Of a stretch of DNA of 64,000 nucleotides, positions 31,008 to 39,099 are shown one piece after another. The DNA lies in the NCBI RefSeq assembly GCF_020667835.1, contig NZ_JAFMPR010000006.1:124001-188000 (forward strand), given 5' to 3'. The translations under genes were made by a program, and so were the position numbers. Source of the stretch: Roseibaca sp. Y0-43 (lineage in GTDB: Bacteria; Pseudomonadota; Alphaproteobacteria; Rhodobacterales; Rhodobacteraceae). A model generated the notes under the pieces. The model was not told the origin of the DNA. It saw nothing but the letters and a program-made list of their open reading frames with translations, and ran no database searches. Positions within the stretch are counted from its first letter, which is position 1. The number at the start of each line of letters is the position of its first letter.

Positions 31008-31882
31008 CCCAGCTTTTCGGCCACCCGCGCGCGCTGAACCGCCAAGATGCCCGCCATGATGATGGCCACGCCCAGCACGTCATACAACCCAAGGCTTTCG
31101 CCCAGCAGCACTGCCGCCACGGCCACCCCGAAGAACGGGTTCAGGAAGTGGAAGGTCGCGGCGCGCACCGCGCCGATGCGGCCCACCAGCAGGAACCAGA
31201 CCCATGTCGCGGCCAATCCGGGGATCAGCACCGTGTAGCTGAAGGCCGCGCCAAGCTGCCAGGACCAGGCCACGTCGAAAGTCTCTAGCGCTAAAGCGGG
31301 GCCAGCCAATAGCGCAGCACCAACCAGCATTTGCAGCCCGACGATCATCAGCAGGTTGCCGCCCCCCGCCGATGCCCCACGCACCGACAATGTGGCCACT
31401 GTCAGGGCAATTGCCCCGATGACACAGAGCGCCACGCCATACAGGTCCACCCCGCCGCCAAGCCGCGCGCCCATGATAAGCGCGACGCCGCCGAACCCGG
31501 CGGCAAGCCCGGCAACGGCCATAGGGCGCAGGCGCTCACCGGCAAAGGCCCATCCGGCAAAGGCCACGAGTAGCGGCATAGAGGATGCGATGATCGCGGC
31601 CAAGGACGCCTCGACCGTCTGCATGGCCACGAAGTTCAGCCCCAGATAGAGCGCGTTCTGCGACAGGCCGAAGATGAAGATCGCCCGCCATTGCGCCCGC
31701 GTCAGGTGCCAAGTCTGTCCCAGCGCCCGCGCGATCAGGATGCCGATCAGGCCAGAGATCAGGAAACGCAGCGACAGCGCCATCAGCGGCGGCGCGGCCT
31801 GCACGATAATCCGCGCCGAGGCAAAGGCCGAGGACCACATGAAGGCGAAGGCCAGCCCCATCATCAGCGCGCGAATATCCAT
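31004..31882 (-). CDS. DMT-superfamily exporter (EamA)
   Basis: 292 residues, ten predicted transmembrane helices in two EamA repeats (ALMMGLAFAFMWSSAFASAR ... and the second half ending LGVAIIMAGILAVQ). Drug/metabolite transporters of this type export amino acids or other metabolites; the substrate cannot be told. ATG 31882 follows AGAAGGGG. The stop codon shares bases with the dacA stop at 31004-31007. Confidence 0.9.
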   Translation of the reverse strand: MDIRALMMGLAFAFMWSSAFASARIIVQAAPPLMALSLRFLISGLIGILIARALGQTWHLTRAQWRAIFIFGLSQNALYLGLNFVAMQTVEASLAAIIASSMPLLVAFAGWAFAGERLRPMAVAGLAAGFGGVALIMGARLGGGVDLYGVALCVIGAIALTVATLSVRGASAGGGNLLMIVGLQMLVGAALLAGPALALETFDVAWSWQLGAAFSYTVLIPGLAATWVWFLLVGRIGAVRAATFHFLNPFFGVAVAAVLLGESLGLYDVLGVAIIMAGILAVQRARVAEKLG

Positions 31883-32030
31883 GCCCGGCCCCTTCTGTCG
31901 GCTTGTTGCACATGTGAACCGATACAGGCTGGACAGCAGAGTTTCCAGCGCGCATCTGCGACGGAACCGGACGCGCGGCGCAAAAGGTATATTCATAATT
32001 TTATATTTAGTGGATTGTGAAACCGGAATT

Positions 32031-32076
32031 GTCGGGTATGGTGCGGTGGTTGTTCGGTATTCAACCGTATCCCGAC
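32031..32076 (+). other. Predicted nested stem-loop in the leader of the cytochrome c gene
   Basis: Outer arms GTCGGG (32031-32036) / CCCGAC (32071-32076) enclose a second perfect stem GGTTG (32048-32052) / CAACC (32062-32066) with a 9-base loop; a short TAT/GTA pairing next to the outer arms may extend it. It ends 30 bases before the start codon, with GAGGAAAGAG lying between. Confidence 0.45.
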
Positions 32077-32106
32077 GACTTAAAGCCAACGAGGAAAGAG
32101 AACCCG

Positions 32107-32532
32107 ATGAAGCTGAAAGCCGCCACGATTGTTGCCCTTTGCGCCCTGCCTCTTGGGGCGAACGCCCAAGCCACCGGCGATGCCGCTGCTGGCGAATCCG
32201 AATTCCGCCAGTGCACAAGCTGCCATGGCATTGCCTCGCCCGATGGCGATGTGATCCACCGCGTCGCCCCCACCGGCCCCAACCTGTGGGGCGTGGCTGG
32301 CCGTGTTGCCGGCTCTTATGACGGCTACAGCCGTTACTCGTCGGCCATGCAGGCCGCAGGCGAAGCCGGGATCACCTGGACTGAAGAAAACTTCGTCGCC
32401 TATGTGAATGACCCGACCGGCTACCTGCGCGAAGTGACCGGCGATGCACGCGCGCGGTCGAACATGAACCACCGTCTGCGCGGATCCGCCGAGAACATCT
32501 ATGCTTACCTGGCCCAGTTCGGCGCCCAGTAA
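32107..32532 (+). CDS. Periplasmic class I cytochrome c
   Basis: 141 residues, signal peptide MKLKAATIVALCALPLGANAQ (cleaved after ~20). Haem motif CTSCH (36-40) binds haem c covalently, and Met120 is the likely sixth ligand, giving a single-haem electron carrier between the bc1 complex and oxidases or reductases. It is similar in size and architecture to cytochrome c2/c550-type carriers, although I cannot assign a specific member. GAGGAAAGAG is an excellent ribosome-binding site, the upstream region is AT-rich (32000-32018) and contains a possible stem-loop, and a strong terminator follows. Monocistronic. Confidence 0.92.
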   Translation: MKLKAATIVALCALPLGANAQATGDAAAGESEFRQCTSCHGIASPDGDVIHRVAPTGPNLWGVAGRVAGSYDGYSRYSSAMQAAGEAGITWTEENFVAYVNDPTGYLREVTGDARARSNMNHRLRGSAENIYAYLAQFGAQ

Positions 32533-32552
32533 GCCGCGATAAATTCACATGG

Positions 32553-32579
32553 AAAAGGGGCCGCCACGGCCCCTTTTTT
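32553..32579 (+). terminator. Rho-independent terminator of the cytochrome c gene
   Basis: AAAAGGGGCC (32553-32562) / GGCCCCTTTT (32568-32577) with a 5-base loop and T-run to 32579; perfect. The dyad symmetry also suits the convergent folC transcript. Confidence 0.9.
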
Positions 32580-32601
32580 CATGTCCGGCGAAAATGCCGG
32601 A

Positions 32602-33870
32602 TCAGCCGTTGTCGCGCAGGATCTGCCCGGCCAGGTAAAGCGAGCCGCAGATCAACACCTGCGCCGTCGCGTCCTCGGCGGCAATGGTACGCAGCGCTTG
32701 CAGAACGCTTTCCGCCTCGACCGCGTCAATCCCTGCCTTGCGCGCGGCATTGGCCGTCGCCTCGGCGCTGAGCGTGGCTGCTTCGCCCGGAATGGACACC
32801 GCGAACAGCTTGCGCGCATGCGGCGCGAGCGGTTGCATGAACCCCGTCACATCCTTGGTGTTCAGCATTCCGCAGATCATCCACAGCGGGCGATCGCCGC
32901 GTTCCGCAAGCGTTGCGGCAATCGCCTGCCCCGCCGCCGGGTTATGCCCGCCATCCAGCCACAGCGTGCCGCCGGGCAGTGCCTCGACCAGCGGCCCGTG
33001 GCGCAAGCGTTGCATCCGCGCGGGCCATTCGGCGCGGGTGACAGCCGCCTCGGCCCCGGCGCCATGGCCCAGAGCCCGAAGCGCGGCAATCGCCGTGCCC
33101 GCGTTCTGCACCTGATGCGGCCCGGCGAGGCGCGGCAGCGGCAGGTCCAGAAGCCCGGTTTCGTCTTGATAGACCAGCCGCCCTGCTTCGCTCGCCACAT
33201 GCCAATGCTGGCCCTGCACCAGAAGCGGCGCACCCAGACGCGCGGCGCGGTGTTCGATCACCTCCAGCGCGTCATCGGCCTGCCCAGCCACCACGCAAGG
33301 CACGCCGCGCTTAATGATCCCGGCCTTTTCGCCTGCAATCGCGGCCAAGGTTGTGCCCAGATATTGCTCATGGTCCATGCTGACGGGCGTGATGACGGTC
33401 AGCGCGGGCGCATCGACCACATTCGTGGCGTCCAGCCGCCCGCCAAGGCCCACTTCCAACAGCGTGTAATCAGCAGGCGTGCGCGCGAATGCCAGAAGCG
33501 CCGCGCAGGTCGTGATCTCGAAATAGGTGATCGCGCCCTCGCCATTGGCGCGCAGGCATTCGTCCAGCACATCGCTAAGTGCCGCTTCGTCAATCAAATT
33601 GCCCGCCAGCCGAATGCGTTCGTGAAACCGCGCGAGATGCGGGCTGGTATACGCATGGACCGACAGGCCCGCCCCTTCCAGCCCCGCGCGTATCATGGCT
33701 TGCGTGCTGCCCTTGCCATTGGTTCCGGCGATATGGATCACCGGGGGCAAGCGGCGTTCGGGATGGTCAAGCGCCGCCAGCAGACGCCAGACACGGTCCA
33801 GCGTCAGGTCAATGATCTTGGGATGGAATTCCATCATCCGCGCCAAAAGCGCGTCCGAGCCTGCGCTCAT
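32602..33870 (-). CDS. folC: Bifunctional folylpolyglutamate synthase/dihydrofolate synthase
   Basis: 422 residues. Mur-ligase fold with P-loop AGTNGKGST (48-56), ISMDH-type metal motif (PVSMDHEQYLG) and the C-terminal domain motif DGGHNPAA. It adds glutamate to dihydropteroate and to folates, ATP-dependent, making and retaining folate cofactors. ATG 33870 lies just before the accD stop (33872-33874), so the two are translationally linked; the accD-folC order is common in alphaproteobacteria. Confidence 0.95.
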   Translation of the reverse strand: MSAGSDALLARMMEFHPKIIDLTLDRVWRLLAALDHPERRLPPVIHIAGTNGKGSTQAMIRAGLEGAGLSVHAYTSPHLARFHERIRLAGNLIDEAALSDVLDECLRANGEGAITYFEITTCAALLAFARTPADYTLLEVGLGGRLDATNVVDAPALTVITPVSMDHEQYLGTTLAAIAGEKAGIIKRGVPCVVAGQADDALEVIEHRAARLGAPLLVQGQHWHVASEAGRLVYQDETGLLDLPLPRLAGPHQVQNAGTAIAALRALGHGAGAEAAVTRAEWPARMQRLRHGPLVEALPGGTLWLDGGHNPAAGQAIAATLAERGDRPLWMICGMLNTKDVTGFMQPLAPHARKLFAVSIPGEAATLSAEATANAARKAGIDAVEAESVLQALRTIAAEDATAQVLICGSLYLAGQILRDNG

Positions 33871-33871
33871 C

Positions 33872-34774
33872 TCAGCCAGCCTGCACAGGCGCGTCCGGCG
33901 GCGGTAGATCGCCATGCACCACGGCGCTTTGCCCGGTCAGCATCCGCAGGATGGTCGCGATCTCTGCCCGCTGTTCCTTGCGCGGGGTCACGCGGTCCAA
34001 CATGCCATGTTCCAGCAGGTATTCGGCGCGCTGGAACCCCTCTGGCAGGGTTTCGCGGATGGTCTGTTCAATCACGCGCGGCCCGGCAAAGCAGATCAGC
34101 GCGCCCGGCTCTGCGATCTGCACATCGCCCAGCATGGCATAACTTGCGGTCACGCCGCCCGTGGTCGGGTCGGTCAGGACCACGATATAGGGCAGACCGG
34201 CCTCGCGCAGCATGTCGATGGCGACAGTGGTGCGCGGCATCTGCATGAGTGACAGGATACCCTCTTGCATCCGCGCGCCGCCCGCGGCGGAAAACAGCAC
34301 AAGCGGCAGTTTGCGCGCGACCGCGTGTTCGCAAGCCGCGATGATCGCGTTGCCCACATACATGCCCATGGACCCGCCCATGAAGCTGAAATCCTGCGCG
34401 ACGGCCACCAGCCGGGTGCGCAGCACCTCGCCCTCGGCGACAAGCATCGCTTCCTTCTCGCCCGTGTTTTTCTGGGCGGTCTTCATCCGGTCGGGATATT
34501 TCTTCTGGTCGCGGAATTGCAGCGGGTCAGCCACCGGCGCCGGCACGTCCAGTTCCTGATACAAGCCCCCGTCGAAAAAGGCAGCAAAACGAGCGCGCGG
34601 GGTCAGCGCCATGTGGTGGCCGCAACTGGTGCAGACCTGCTGATTGTCGGTCAGTTCGCGGTGAAACAGCATCGTGCCGCAGGACGGGCATTTCTCCCAC
34701 AGGTTTTCCGGCATCTCGCGCTTGGTGAAGAACGAGTTGAGCGTGGGGCGAACGTAGTTGGTGATCCAGTTCAT
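33872..34774 (-). CDS. accD: Acetyl-CoA carboxylase carboxyltransferase subunit beta
   Basis: 300 residues. A four-cysteine zinc finger (Cys29, 32, 48, 51) is followed by the carboxyltransferase crotonase-like core with [15 protein letters not shown] and [12 protein letters not shown]. With AccA it moves CO2 from biotin to acetyl-CoA, giving malonyl-CoA for fatty-acid synthesis. AccA is not in the window. The start [10 protein letters not shown] is the usual N-terminus of this family. Confidence 0.97.
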   Translation of the reverse strand: MNWITNYVRPTLNSFFTKREMPENLWEKCPSCGTMLFHRELTDNQQVCTSCGHHMALTPRARFAAFFDGGLYQELDVPAPVADPLQFRDQKKYPDRMKTAQKNTGEKEAMLVAEGEVLRTRLVAVAQDFSFMGGSMGMYVGNAIIAACEHAVARKLPLVLFSAAGGARMQEGILSLMQMPRTTVAIDMLREAGLPYIVVLTDPTTGGVTASYAMLGDVQIAEPGALICFAGPRVIEQTIRETLPEGFQRAEYLLEHGMLDRVTPRKEQRAEIATILRMLTGQSAVVHGDLPPPDAPVQAG

Positions 34775-34833
34775 CGGGCAATCCTGCGAGGGCGCTTTGC
34801 GCCTGAAATAAGCAAAGCCCTCGGCAAATGCAA

Positions 34834-35724
34834 TCAGCGACCCCGCAACCAGCGACGCAACAGCGCCCAGATCAGAACGAGGCCCAACAGGTCCACCAGC
34901 AGCAGGCCCAGCAGGCTGGACGGGTCAGCCAGCGAATAGGGCAACCGGAAAAGGGCGACACCGTCCAGCGCCTCTCCGGTGGTGAAGATCAGGATCGCTA
35001 GCGTGTTGTTGCCGAAATGCAGCCCCCAGGCCATGCCAAGAGAGCCGCTGCGCGCCGTCAGATCCGCCATCAGAAGCCCGAAAAAGCCGGTCAGCCCCAC
35101 CAACAGCCACGCGCCTTGGCCCATCTGGTCGGGCGCGTAATGCAACAGGCCGAACAGCACGGACGGGATCACGAAGGACACCCAGCGCGCGGCAAAGCGT
35201 GCCGCCAGTTGTTGTTGCAGATAGCCACGAAAGACGATCTCCTCGGCACCGGTCTGCACGATCAGGCCCAGCAGGACCGGGATCGCGTAGATCGCCCAGA
35301 CCTGCACCGGCACCCCCGGCGACAGCGTGCCCGACGCGAAAACCCAGACAACCCCCGGCACCGACACAGCCAGAAACAGGCCAAGCGCCACGGCGAAATC
35401 GCGAAGTAGCACGTCGCGCGGGCCGAACAGGCTGGCGACAGGGCGTTTATGCACCCAGCGCACCGCCGCGAAGGTGCCCAGCACCAGCCCCGCGAAGGTG
35501 AACAACAGCACCATGATCGAGGGCGGCGTCGCCCCAAGCCCGACCTGCCCCATGACAAGCGGCGCATCGTCAAGACCCACGGCGAGCGTCACCGCGAAGC
35601 CGATCGCGGCCATCCATGCAAGATAGATCACAAGGATCAAGCCGACCCCCAGCACCAGCCGCCACAGTTGCGGGCGCAGCCTTGCGGGTGCGATATATCG
35701 GTCCTGCGCTTGCGAAAACGGCAT
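34834..35724 (-). CDS. CPBP-family intramembrane metalloprotease
   Basis: About 296 residues, roughly eight transmembrane helices. The metal-site motifs EExxxR (Glu161, Glu162, Arg166), FGLLH (His195) and the late LHFGNN (third ligand region) mark a CAAX protease and bacteriocin-processing (CPBP) protein. Substrate unknown; these proteases can cleave membrane proteins or signal peptides. ATG 35724 ([10 protein letters not shown]) is used with GGACAGGG upstream; an extension to an earlier start at 35751 is in frame. A 59-base gap separates it from accD downstream on the same strand. Confidence 0.88.
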   Translation of the reverse strand: MPFSQAQDRYIAPARLRPQLWRLVLGVGLILVIYLAWMAAIGFAVTLAVGLDDAPLVMGQVGLGATPPSIMVLLFTFAGLVLGTFAAVRWVHKRPVASLFGPRDVLLRDFAVALGLFLAVSVPGVVWVFASGTLSPGVPVQVWAIYAIPVLLGLIVQTGAEEIVFRGYLQQQLAARFAARWVSFVIPSVLFGLLHYAPDQMGQGAWLLVGLTGFFGLLMADLTARSGSLGMAWGLHFGNNTLAILIFTTGEALDGVALFRLPYSLADPSSLLGLLLVDLLGLVLIWALLRRWLRGR

Positions 35725-35832
35725 GTGCCCTGTCCATCCGGGTGAAAACAATCCTATATTTTGACAGTAGATAGCCCCTTGGGTTCGGCTTCAAGCGAAA
35801 CCGGGGGCGCTGGTCCTCAACCTGGAGCGGTC

Positions 35833-37260
35833 ATGCCCTCTGTCTGGGTCATATTGATGTTCATCGCGCAGGCGGCTTTCGTCGTGCGTGCGCTGCTGCG
35901 TCCGGGGCTGACGCCCTCGGCGCGGCTGGCATGGGTGACGATCATCCTCGCGCTGCCGGTGGTGGGCCTTGCGGCCTATGCACTGTTTGGCGAAATCCGC
36001 ATGGCGCGCGCCCAGCGCGAACGTATCCGAGAGATTCGCAACCGCCTGAACGCCGCGCAGATCGGGCAAGGCGGCCCGCTCGTGCAGCCCAGCGGCCCCG
36101 CGCGGCCCGCCTTTGCCGCCGGGCACGCCACCAGCCAGTTCCCTCCCGTGGGCGGCAACCGGCTGACCCTGTTGCCCGAAGGCGATGCAATGATGGATGA
36201 CATCATCGCGGCCATCGAGGCGGCACAGCACCATGTGCATGTGCTCTATTACATCTGGCTTCCCGATGACACCGGCACCCGCATGGCACAGGCGCTTTGC
36301 GCGGCGGCGCGGCGTGGGGTGGCCTGCCGTGTGCTGGTCGATGACCATGGCGCGCGGCGGATGATCCGCTCGGCCCTGTGGCGGCAGATGGGGGCGGCCG
36401 GTGTGGCGCTGGACCGTGCAGCACCCTTGGGCAACCCGCTGATAAGCCTGCTCTTCGGTCGCATCGACCTGCGCAATCACCGCAAGATCGTGGTCGTGGA
36501 CAATCGCCTGTCATGGGTTGGCAGCCGCAATTGCGCCGATGCGGCCTTTGCCATCAAGCGGCGGTTCGCCCCATGGGTGGATATTCTGGTGCGGCTGGAA
36601 GGGCCGGTCGTGCGCCAGCAACAAGCCGTGTTCGTGCATGACTGGATGACCCACCACGCCGAAGACCTGAGCGCGGTCCTGACCGAACCGATGCCCCCCG
36701 ATCCAAGCGGCACGGTGACGGCTCAGGTCATCTCGTCCGGGCCGGATGACGTGCAAACGACGCCCTCTGACGCGCTATGTGCCATGCTCTATGCAGCTAC
36801 CGACCGGCTGGTGATGACGACGCCCTATTACGTCCCCGACCAGGCACTGCATGTGGCCATCTGCTCGGCGGCAGAGCGCGGGGTTGCGGTGGACCTTATT
36901 CTGCCCGCGCGCAATGACAGCGCCATCGTGGGCGCGGCCAGCGAAAGCCTGCTGCCCGAATTGCTGCACGCGGGCGTGCGCGTGCACCTGTTTCATCCCG
37001 GCCTGATCCATTCCAAGATCGTGACGGTGGACGGACAATTCGCCATGCTGGGCACGGCAAACCTGGACCATCGCAGCTTTGACCTGAACTATGAAAACTC
37101 GCTGCTGCTGGCCTGCCCCGATGTCACCGCCGAGCTGGATGCGCGACAGCAGACCTATATCGACAGGGCACATCCGATCACCCGCGCCGATGTGGCAGGC
37201 TGGCCGCTCTGGCGGCGGCTGCGCAACAACGTGATCGCGCTGGCGAGCCCGCTTTTGTAA
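35833..37260 (+). CDS. cls: Cardiolipin synthase (phospholipase D family)
   Basis: 475 residues. Two N-terminal transmembrane helices (VWVILMFIAQAAFVVRALL; LAWVTIILALPVVGLAAYALF) plus two HxKxxxxD phosphatidyltransferase motifs: HRKIVVVD with VGSRN downstream, and HSKIVTVD with LGTANLD. It joins two phosphatidylglycerols (or PG and PE) into cardiolipin at the inner membrane. Start ATG 35833 with TGGAG nine bases upstream. A long hairpin follows. Confidence 0.94.
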   Translation: MPSVWVILMFIAQAAFVVRALLRPGLTPSARLAWVTIILALPVVGLAAYALFGEIRMARAQRERIREIRNRLNAAQIGQGGPLVQPSGPARPAFAAGHATSQFPPVGGNRLTLLPEGDAMMDDIIAAIEAAQHHVHVLYYIWLPDDTGTRMAQALCAAARRGVACRVLVDDHGARRMIRSALWRQMGAAGVALDRAAPLGNPLISLLFGRIDLRNHRKIVVVDNRLSWVGSRNCADAAFAIKRRFAPWVDILVRLEGPVVRQQQAVFVHDWMTHHAEDLSAVLTEPMPPDPSGTVTAQVISSGPDDVQTTPSDALCAMLYAATDRLVMTTPYYVPDQALHVAICSAAERGVAVDLILPARNDSAIVGAASESLLPELLHAGVRVHLFHPGLIHSKIVTVDGQFAMLGTANLDHRSFDLNYENSLLLACPDVTAELDARQQTYIDRAHPITRADVAGWPLWRRLRNNVIALASPLL

Positions 37261-37263
37261 GAA

Positions 37264-37296
37264 ACCGCCCCCGCGTGGGAGGACGCGAAGGGCGGT
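37264..37296 (+). terminator. Two-tier hairpin after cls, terminator-like
   Basis: ACCGCCC (37264-37270) pairs with GGGCGGT (37290-37296), and an inner CGCGT / ACGCG stem (37272-37276 / 37283-37287) encloses the loop GGGAGG. No T-run follows, so it may work with Rho or as an mRNA end-stabiliser. Confidence 0.5.
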
Positions 37297-37359
37297 CGGA
37301 GGTTTTGGAAGACATGGGCGCGCCGCTGGGAGACGGCGCACCCGGTAAGCACCTGCGCC

Positions 37360-38346
37360 TTATGGCAGCGCAGGAATTTCCACTTCGGGCATCTCGCCCG
37401 TCAGCGCATTCAGGAAGGCCACGATCGCGTCGTTCTCTTCCTCGGTGAATTCCTGACCCAGCATCTGCTCTGCCATCAGGTTCACCGCGTCGTGCAGGTT
37501 GTCGACTGACCCGTTGTTGAAATACGGATAGGTCACGGCCACGTTGCGCAGGGTCGGGGTGCGGAAGGCAAATTTGTCGGCCTCGTCGCCGGTGACAAGG
37601 AAGCGGCCCTCGTCCTTCGAGCTGGGCAACTCGAACCGGTAATAATTGCTGTCGGTAAAGGCCGGGCCGTTATGGCAGGCCACGCAACCGGCATCGACAA
37701 ACAGCTTCATACCCTCGACCTGCTGGTCGGTCATGGCCTGCACATCGCCGCGCAGGAAGCGGTCCAGCGGCGAATTGGGCGTGTTCAGCGTGCGCTCGAA
37801 AGCGGCGATGGACAGGGCCACGTTCTCGGCGCGGATCGGGTCGGCGTCCTCCGGGAAAGCAGCGGCGAAATGCTGTTGGTAGACCTCGAATTCCTTCAGG
37901 CGCTGGATCGCTTCTTCCAGCGACATGTTCATTTCCACATCGGCCTGAATGGGGCCAAGCGACTGGCCTTCCAGATCAGGCTCGCGCCCATCCCAGAATT
38001 GCGCACCAAGAAAGCCCGAATTCAGAACGGTCGGCGTGTTGCGGTTGCCGACCTGGCCCGCATGGCCCACGGCGCGGTCGATCCGGTCGGTCCAACCCAG
38101 CGCGGGGTTGTGGCAGGTTGCGCAGCTAATCACGCCCGACGCGGAAATCCGCGGCTCGAAAAACAGCATCTGGCCCAGGTCGATCCGGGCCTGATCCATG
38201 CTGTTATCTGCCGGAATTGGCGGCAGGTAGGGTAGCGGCTCGAAGAAATCCATGTATTCGGCAATATCCTCGGCATGAACGGCAGTTGCGCCAAGCACCA
38301 GTGCAAGTGCCGTGGCACCAAGCCGGGGAAGAGTGCGGGGGGTCAT
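37360..38346 (-). CDS. Periplasmic di-haem cytochrome c peroxidase
   Basis: 328 residues with signal peptide (LGATALALVLGATAVHA). Two haem c sites, CATCH (75-79) and CVACH (221-225), and the CCP/MauG layout with the NTPTVLNSGF loop. It reduces H2O2 to water using electrons from a small cytochrome or cupredoxin. I prefer CCP to MauG-type because of the general architecture; the C-terminal Met ligand region is present. ATG 38346 has GGAGG five bases upstream; the ATG at 38358 overlaps that site and is a poor choice. It sits behind an FnrL box, so low-oxygen induction is expected. Confidence 0.92.
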   Translation of the reverse strand: MTPRTLPRLGATALALVLGATAVHAEDIAEYMDFFEPLPYLPPIPADNSMDQARIDLGQMLFFEPRISASGVISCATCHNPALGWTDRIDRAVGHAGQVGNRNTPTVLNSGFLGAQFWDGREPDLEGQSLGPIQADVEMNMSLEEAIQRLKEFEVYQQHFAAAFPEDADPIRAENVALSIAAFERTLNTPNSPLDRFLRGDVQAMTDQQVEGMKLFVDAGCVACHNGPAFTDSNYYRFELPSSKDEGRFLVTGDEADKFAFRTPTLRNVAVTYPYFNNGSVDNLHDAVNLMAEQMLGQEFTEEENDAIVAFLNALTGEMPEVEIPALP

Positions 38347-38422
38347 GTTGGCCTCCATTAACGGTCATCTCCTGACGGTTCTGCGGCACCTGCCGCAAAA
38401 CTTTCGCGCGTCTGAGATCACC

Positions 38423-38461
38423 ATAATGTGAGGAGTCGTGAGCAGCCTTGACCCAGATCAA
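38423..38461 (-). promoter_or_regulatory. Predicted FnrL-type box and class II promoter for the cytochrome c peroxidase gene
   Basis: TTGATCTGGGTCAA (minus strand; 38461 to 38448) matches the FNR consensus TTGAT-N4-ATCAA except at one position in the right arm (G for A). A -10-like CATTAT on the minus strand (38428-38423) lies where FNR centred at -41.5 would place it. The box centre is ~108 bases before the start codon. Confidence 0.6.
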
Positions 38462-38505
38462 GTTTTAGAATGATTGTAAATCAATCAACTCTGATGCATC
38501 ATTTC

Positions 38506-39036
38506 TCAGGGCTTTGGCGGCCATGGGCGGGTGGCATCCGCCGCGATCCAGGCCTGCACCCAATCGGGCAAATCGGGCGTAGGGCCGTCATATCCAAGCG
38601 CCTCCAGCACCTGCGCGGGCGGCACGATCCCCTTGGAGCTTGTGACGGCGGACCGGATCAGGATGTGGTTGGCGCAGTCCTCGCCTTTCCACATGGATTG
38701 CTCGGTGTAGATAAATCGCGCGTCCCAGCCGATGCAGCGGCTGCGCATCTCGAACCGCTCGAACGCGCGGATGCGCTTGCGGTAGCGCGTGGAATTGCCC
38801 GCAACCGTAATACCCCAGCCTTGCGCGCGCAGCACATCGCCCAGCCCGGTGCGCATGGCCATCGGGATGCGGCCCAGATCATACAGCGTCAGCGTGCGGC
38901 CATTGTTCAACTCGATCCACGGGTCCAGATCCCACGGCCAGCACCGATGGTGCGAGACATGCGTGTCTAGCAATCCCAAACGCGGGGCGTTGCGGTATTT
39001 CAGCATTTGGGCGGCAAAGCGCAGGATGGGATACAT
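38506..39036 (-). CDS. Thioesterase-like protein (THEM6/4HBT-like)
   Basis: 176 residues. Hot-dog-fold features, with 'THVSHHRCWPWDLDPWIELNNGRTLTLYDLGRI' early and 'RYRKRIRAFERFEMRSRCIGWDARFIYTEQ' in the middle, are typical of the YiiD/THEM6-type 4-hydroxybenzoyl-CoA thioesterase clan (PF13279). It may hydrolyse acyl-CoA or acyl-ACP, substrate unknown. AAGGAC lies eight bases before ATG 39036. It lies between recQ and the di-haem peroxidase on the same strand. Confidence 0.75.
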   Translation of the reverse strand: MYPILRFAAQMLKYRNAPRLGLLDTHVSHHRCWPWDLDPWIELNNGRTLTLYDLGRIPMAMRTGLGDVLRAQGWGITVAGNSTRYRKRIRAFERFEMRSRCIGWDARFIYTEQSMWKGEDCANHILIRSAVTSSKGIVPPAQVLEALGYDGPTPDLPDWVQAWIAADATRPWPPKP

Positions 39037-39099
39037 GGGCTGTCCTTTCAACGCCTTGCGTCGCGCGCTTGGGCGGCAGGGTCAAGCCCCGCCCCGACG

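Noticed and set aside
38470-38484. Second FNR-like site TGATTGTAAATCA
   Set aside because: The dyad spacing is three bases, not four, and it lies farther from the start; only 38448-38461 fits the FNR pattern.
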